Source: UBA830 sp038146925 (GTDB lineage Bacteria > Pseudomonadota > Alphaproteobacteria > MPNO01 > UBA830). From it: a stretch of DNA of 64,000 nucleotides. The DNA is taken from assembly GCA_038146925.1 (NCBI GenBank), contig JAYQSP010000005.1, positions 1 to 64,000 on the forward strand, in the 5' to 3' direction. Below the pieces are notes generated by a model that saw nothing but the letters and a program-made list of their open reading frames with translations, was not told where the DNA came from and did no database searches. The position numbers and the translations under genes were made by a program. Positions 60,168 to 64,000 of this stretch are shown here, one piece after another (the first letter of the stretch is position 1; every line of letters starts with the position of its first letter).

Positions 60168-61988
60168 CTAGCGGGTCGTGTTTTCCAGCTCTTCCCGCTT
60201 CATTTCCAGTTCGAGCCACTGTTCCTCCGCAGCTGCCAGGTCTTCTTCGGCCCGCTGCAGCGCCTTGGCAGTGACGTCGAACCTGTCTGGGTCCTGTGTG
60301 AAAAGGTCCGGATCGGCGAGGGTGCCGCGGTGCGTGCCGATTTCGGCCTGCAGTTCTTCCATGCGCCCGGGCAGGGTGTCGAGCGCGTGCTGATCCTTGA
60401 AGGTCAGTTTGGCGCGTGACGGCGACGCCGCGGATTTGGCGCGCGGCGCTTCGTCCCTCTTTTTCGGCGTGGATTTGACGGCTGAACTCGCGACGGTCAG
60501 GTCGCCGCCGCGCTGTGCCAGCATATCGCTATAGCCGCCGGCGTATTCGGTCCATTTTCCATTGCCCTCACCGGCGATGACCGAAGTCACCACCCGGTCG
60601 AGAAAGTCGCGATCATGGCTGACGAGCAGCACCGTGCCGGCATATTCGGCCAGCAGCTCCTGCAGCAGGTCGAGCGTTTCCAGATCGAGATCGTTGGTCG
60701 GTTCGTCCAGCACCAGCAGGTTCGACGGCCGGGCGAATGCCCGGGCCAGCATAATGCGGCCGCGTTCGCCGCCGGATAGCACGCCCACCGGCGTCCGCGC
60801 CTGGTTGGGCGTGAACAGGAAATCCTTCATGTAGCCGATGACGTGTCGAGTCTCGCCGTTGATTGTCACCTTGTCGCCGCCGCCGGTCAGCGCGTGCGCC
60901 AGCGTGTCGGCTGGATTGAGAGCCTTGCGCTGCTGGTCGAGGTTTTCGATTTCGAGGTTCTTGCCGAGGCGGATATGTCCGGAATCCGGCGTCATCTCGC
61001 CGGTCAGCAGTTTCAGCAGCGTGGTTTTGCCGGCGCCGTTGGGACCAACGATCCCGACTCGGTCGCCGCGTGCGGTCAAGGTAGAAAATCTGTTGACGAT
61101 CACCCGGTCGCCAAAGGATTTGGAAATTTCCGTCGCCTCACACACCCGCTTGCCGGATATTTCCGCTTCCGAGGCGACCATGTTGACCACGCCGGCGGGT
61201 CCCCTGTCGCCGCGTCGCTTGGCGCGGAGATCGATCAGCGCGCGCAGCCTGCCCATATTGCGCTTGCGCCGCGCGGTGACGCCCTTATGCAGCCAGTCGG
61301 TCTCGGCGGCGATCTTGCGGTCCAGCTTGTGGCGTTCCAACGCCTCGGTCTCGAGAAACTTCTCGCGCCAGGATTCGAAATGGGCGAAGCCCCGGTCGAT
61401 CCGGTGGGTGCGGCCCTGATTGATCCATAGCGTGGCCCGCGACAGGTTTTCGAGAAATCGCCGGTCGTGACTGATCAGCACCAGCGCCGAGCGGATGGCT
61501 GCCAGTTCCTGTTCCAGCCACTCGATCACCGGCAGGTCCAGATGATTGGTCGGTTCGTCCAGCAGCAGAATATCGGGCTCCGGGGCCAGTGCCCGGGCCA
61601 GCGCCGCGCGGCGGGCTTCGCCGCCCGACAGGGTCGCCGGGTTGCCGACATCGGTAAGCCCGAGGCGATCGATCAAGACGTTCGCGCGTTTCGGATCGTC
61701 GCCGGCTTCCAGCCCGTCGCGGACGTAATCGGTCACCGTGTCGAAGCCCGACAGATCCGGTTCCTGCGGCAGGTAGCGCAGCGTCGCACCCGGTTGGAGG
61801 AATCGTTCGCCGTCGTCGGCTTCTATCTCGCCCGTCGCGATCTTCATCAGCGTTGACTTGCCCGACCCGTTGCGTCCCACCAGGCACAGCCGTTCGCCTT
61901 CGGACACGGATAACTCCGCGCCTTCCAGCAGCGGTGTGCCCCCGAAGGTAAGGTCTATGTCGCGCAGCAGAAGGAGAGGGGGCGCCAA
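60168..61988 (-). CDS. uup: ABC-F family ATPase Uup
   Basis: A soluble, ribosome-associated ABC-F protein of 606 residues with two ATPase domains. Domain 1: Walker A GRNGSGKST, signature LSGGEARRAALARAL, Walker B ILLLDEPTNHLD. Domain 2: GPNGAGKTT, LSGGERGRIMLARAF, LLVLDEPTNDLD. The linker between them (about 235-275) is basic. The C-terminal coiled-coil (about 540-606, TAKALQRAEEDLAAAEEQWL) is the Uup-type DNA/RNA-binding arm. The start is TTG 61988. It is convergent with the lipoprotein-like gene. Confidence 0.93.
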   Translation of the reverse strand: MAPPLLLLRDIDLTFGGTPLLEGAELSVSEGERLCLVGRNGSGKSTLMKIATGEIEADDGERFLQPGATLRYLPQEPDLSGFDTVTDYVRDGLEAGDDPKRANVLIDRLGLTDVGNPATLSGGEARRAALARALAPEPDILLLDEPTNHLDLPVIEWLEQELAAIRSALVLISHDRRFLENLSRATLWINQGRTHRIDRGFAHFESWREKFLETEALERHKLDRKIAAETDWLHKGVTARRKRNMGRLRALIDLRAKRRGDRGPAGVVNMVASEAEISGKRVCEATEISKSFGDRVIVNRFSTLTARGDRVGIVGPNGAGKTTLLKLLTGEMTPDSGHIRLGKNLEIENLDQQRKALNPADTLAHALTGGGDKVTINGETRHVIGYMKDFLFTPNQARTPVGVLSGGERGRIMLARAFARPSNLLVLDEPTNDLDLETLDLLQELLAEYAGTVLLVSHDRDFLDRVVTSVIAGEGNGKWTEYAGGYSDMLAQRGGDLTVASSAVKSTPKKRDEAPRAKSAASPSRAKLTFKDQHALDTLPGRMEELQAEIGTHRGTLADPDLFTQDPDRFDVTAKALQRAEEDLAAAEEQWLELEMKREELENTTR

Positions 61989-62067
61989 GTCGTGAATTCC
62001 GTTTCGTTGCCGGTGAGCCTGTGTCCGATATCCACTATGGTGATGTCAAACGCGAAAAGGAAAGATC

Positions 62068-62442
62068 ATGGAAATTAACATCCCCGAAATCGTCGCCGAG
62101 GTGACGGAAGCCTTCATGGCCTATGAAAAAGCCCTGCTGGCGAACGACGTCGACATGATCGACGAACTGTTCTGGAACGATGATAAGACGCTGCGTTACG
62201 GACCAAACGGCACCGTCGTCAGCCATGAAGCGCTATCTGCGTTCCGCCGGTCGCGCGACATCGCGCCGTGGGTGCGTGCGCTGAAAGACACCCATATCGT
62301 CACGTTCGGTCGTAATTTCGCGGTCGCCAATACCGAATCGACCCGTCCCGGAGCGGACGGTATCAGCCGTCAGAGCCAGACCTGGGTCCGGATGCCGGAA
62401 GGCTGGCGCATCGTGTCGGCCCATGTATCAGACCAGCCTTAG
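62068..62442 (+). CDS. AtzH/HpxZ-like SnoaL-fold protein
   Basis: A 124-residue protein of the DUF3225 group, related to AtzH (an amidohydrolase of cyanuric acid degradation) and HpxZ (oxalurate catabolism): FMAYEKALLANDVDMIDELF, RYGPNGTVVSHEALSAFRRS, VTFGRNFAVANTES and GISRQSQTWVRMPEGWRIVS. Such proteins often work beside amidase-signature enzymes; none is next to it here. It ends 4 bases into the convergent transporter gene. Confidence 0.8.
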   Translation: MEINIPEIVAEVTEAFMAYEKALLANDVDMIDELFWNDDKTLRYGPNGTVVSHEALSAFRRSRDIAPWVRALKDTHIVTFGRNFAVANTESTRPGADGISRQSQTWVRMPEGWRIVSAHVSDQP

Positions 62443-63356
62443 TCCGGACGGGGTGTGTCGGCTTTCTTTGCCGCATAGGCGCGGGAGACCATCACGACAC
62501 CGATCAGAACCAGCGCCGAACCCAACCAGTGGTAACCGCGCAATACCTCTTCGAAAAATATCGCGCCGAGTATCGCCCCGAAAACCGGGTGTAGACACAT
62601 GAAGGCGGACGCCCGGTTGGGCCCCAGCCTGAAGGTCCCGTAGTTCACGCAGGCCCAGGCGACGATGGTGCTGAAGACGGTGACATAGCCGAGACTAGCG
62701 AGTGTCAGTAACGTCCACTCCATGCGCAGGCCCAGAACTAGTTCGATGCCGTAGGCCGGAATCAGCCACGCCGTGCCGGCAGCGGTCAGTACGAACAGCA
62801 ACGACACGGGCGATATCGCGATGGGCGCCCGTTTCAGCATCACCAGGTACATGGCCCAGCAGACGACCGCCAAAAGCATGAACAGGTCGCCCGGCCCGAA
62901 TTCTAGGCCGAGCAGGACGGCTATCTGCGCGCGGGTAACGACAATGGCGATGCCCGCAAAGGCGAGCAGGATACCGATCGCCTGCCATCGGTTAATGATA
63001 TCCCGGAGAACCAGCCAAGAGAACGCGACCGTCGCGACGGGCACGCCCGCGTTGATCAGCGCCGCATTGGTTACCGACGTATACAGCACTGCGTAATAGA
63101 CCAGCGTGTTCCCGGCCGCGAGCAGGGCCCCCATGATGGCGATCGCCCTCCAACTGCCACGCGCCACCGGCGACTCCTTTTTCATAAGGGGCAGGACGAA
63201 CGGCAGGATCATCAACGCCGCGAAAAAGTGTCGCCAGAACGACAGCGCGATCGGCGGCACGTCGATATTCGCCCAGCGGCCGACGACGAAATTACCACTC
63301 CAGCACAGAATGCCGATGCTGGTGATCAGGTAGGGGTTTGTGAAAAATCGTGACAA
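62439..63356 (-). CDS. EamA/DMT-family transporter
   Basis: An inner-membrane drug/metabolite transporter of 305 residues with about ten hydrophobic helices and two EamA repeats (PPIALSFWRHFFAALMILPF; GPNRASAFMCLHPVFGAILG). The ends are typical: FEEVLRGYHWLGSALVLIGV and a short charged tail. Substrate unknown. It lies between the AtzH-like gene and a fumarylacetoacetase-family gene on the same strand as the latter, 5 bases apart, suggesting an operon. Confidence 0.88.
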   Translation of the reverse strand: MSRFFTNPYLITSIGILCWSGNFVVGRWANIDVPPIALSFWRHFFAALMILPFVLPLMKKESPVARGSWRAIAIMGALLAAGNTLVYYAVLYTSVTNAALINAGVPVATVAFSWLVLRDIINRWQAIGILLAFAGIAIVVTRAQIAVLLGLEFGPGDLFMLLAVVCWAMYLVMLKRAPIAISPVSLLFVLTAAGTAWLIPAYGIELVLGLRMEWTLLTLASLGYVTVFSTIVAWACVNYGTFRLGPNRASAFMCLHPVFGAILGAIFFEEVLRGYHWLGSALVLIGVVMVSRAYAAKKADTPRPD

Positions 63357-63361
63357 GGAGA

Positions 63362-64000
63362 TCAGTCTTCGTAAACGTTAGTCAGCGTCCCTATGCCATC
63401 GATGAAGACATCGATCGTTGACCCGGGTTTCATGGGCAGCGCGCCCGGGCCTGTGCCGCAGGAAACGATGTCTCCCGGTTCCAAGCTTATGAAGTACGAC
63501 AGGCGGCTGACCAGTTCAACCGGCTGCACGAACAGGTCGTTGACGGGATAGTTCTGACGTTCCCGGCGGTTGAGTTCGGCACGGACGGTCGCCGTCGCGG
63601 GATCTATCTCGGTGGCGATCACGGGGCAGAAGGGCCCGAACGTATCGTAGCCCTTGGCGCGCGCCCATTGCCGGAGGGTCGGGTCCGCGTCCAGTACCTG
63701 CAGGGCGGTCACGTCGTTGACGCAGGTGTATCCGAAAATGCTGTCGGCGGCGATCGCCTCGTCGGCATTCTTGCAGGTTCTGCCGATCACGATGCCGAGT
63801 TCGGCTTCATAGATCACTCGTCCGTCGTAGGAACCGGGTTTACGGATAACCCCGCCCGGCGCCAGATACGTGTTTGGGCCTTTGAGGAAAAACAGCGGGT
63901 CTTCGGGTTGCGCGAGCCCCTGTTTCTCCGCCACGGTTGTCAAATTGTTCCACAGTGCGATGATTTTGGACGGAACGCAGGGGGGGCAGCAGCGTCACGT
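63362..64000 (-). CDS. Fumarylacetoacetate hydrolase family protein, 5' end outside window
   Basis: An FAH-family enzyme that cleaves or decarboxylates 2-oxo/1,3-dicarbonyl acids of aromatic catabolism. Metal-site and core motifs: YEAELGIVIGRTCKN, FGYTCVNDVTALQ, RAKGYDTFGPFCPV, LSYFISLEPGDIVSCGTG and KPGSTIDVFIDGIGTLTN. The frame stays open to the window edge: codons upstream of the first possible TTG at 63943 code PSKIIALWNN, the usual lead into this family, so the gene continues beyond 64000. It is followed closely by the EamA transporter, probably as one unit. Confidence 0.88.

Noticed and set aside
1..64000. tRNA or rRNA genes
   Set aside because: No cloverleaf with the GGTTCGA-type T-loop and no rRNA-like stretch was noticed; a dedicated scan could not be run.

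Overview
The window reads as DNA of a Gram-negative Pseudomonadota, most likely a marine-type alphaproteobacterium. This rests on the Ccm system I cytochrome c maturation genes, a Zur/ZnuABC zinc locus, type I secretion, and the many CMD, luciferase-like, 2OG-Fe(II) and TPP enzymes of the GC-rich half. The sequence changes character at about 33.7-34.9 kb. The left part is AT-richer and holds several decayed genes; the right part is clearly GC-rich and tightly packed. Insertion-sequence debris sits exactly at the change (an IS6-family element, a second IS6 5' fragment and an ISL3-family 3' fragment). More IS6 debris, in the opposite orientation, lies near the left edge (1.15-1.65 kb).

Left half. 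0.3-1.15 kb: a frameshifted membrane protein gene and a TPR/Sel1-like gene cut by IS6 debris. 2.3-11.0 kb: a type I secretion locus (TolC-like outer membrane gene and a large FecR/cadherin-like/RTX substrate, both frameshifted; intact ABC exporter and HlyD adaptor). 11.5-21.9 kb: a seven-gene same-strand redox cluster, in order tetraheme c554-like cytochrome, cNMP-domain/4x[4Fe-4S] protein, membrane protein with two His pairs typical of a diheme cytochrome b, membrane-anchored decaheme cytochrome, pentaheme c554-like cytochrome, porin-like beta-barrel, and membrane-anchored FAD/[2Fe-2S] reductase. Together these give 19 CXXCH heme sites plus a possible complete electron route between NAD(P)H and the outer membrane. 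22.0-26.6 kb: gdhA, a frameshifted aldehyde dehydrogenase and an acetolactate-synthase-like enzyme. 26.9-31.3 kb: ccmFGHI, which would help mature the c-type cytochromes. 31.3-33.5 kb: a CHASE2 adenylate cyclase.

Right half. 35.1-37.7 kb: a translationally coupled operon of an AhpD/CMD-like protein, an isopenicillin-N-synthase-like oxygenase and an aminopeptidase/NicX-like protein. 37.9-46.4 kb: a selenium locus. A PhnD-C-E-type ABC transporter is coupled to a fused NADH-dehydrogenase-like/SelD protein, next to a SenB-type selenosugar synthase (with a ketopantoate-reductase-like gene) and a divergent SenA/EgtB-type enzyme. Together these suggest selenium uptake, activation to selenophosphate, and selenoneine-type biosynthesis. 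46.5 kb: gamma-resorcylate decarboxylase. 48.1-51.1 kb: znuB-znuC-zur divergent from znuA around a Zur-box-like palindrome. 51.1-57.6 kb: catabolic enzymes (two CMD proteins, 2-hydroxyacid dehydrogenase, luciferase-like monooxygenase, 2OG oxygenase, TPP decarboxylase pair, alpha/beta hydrolase). 57.7-64.0 kb: recQ, a lipoprotein gene with two in-frame UGA codons, uup, an AtzH/HpxZ-like protein, an EamA transporter and a fumarylacetoacetase-family gene cut by the window edge.

The two most interesting systems are the trans-envelope cytochrome cluster (11.5-21.9 kb) and the selenium uptake/selenoneine locus (37.9-46.4 kb). All calls are by reading; no database search was run.
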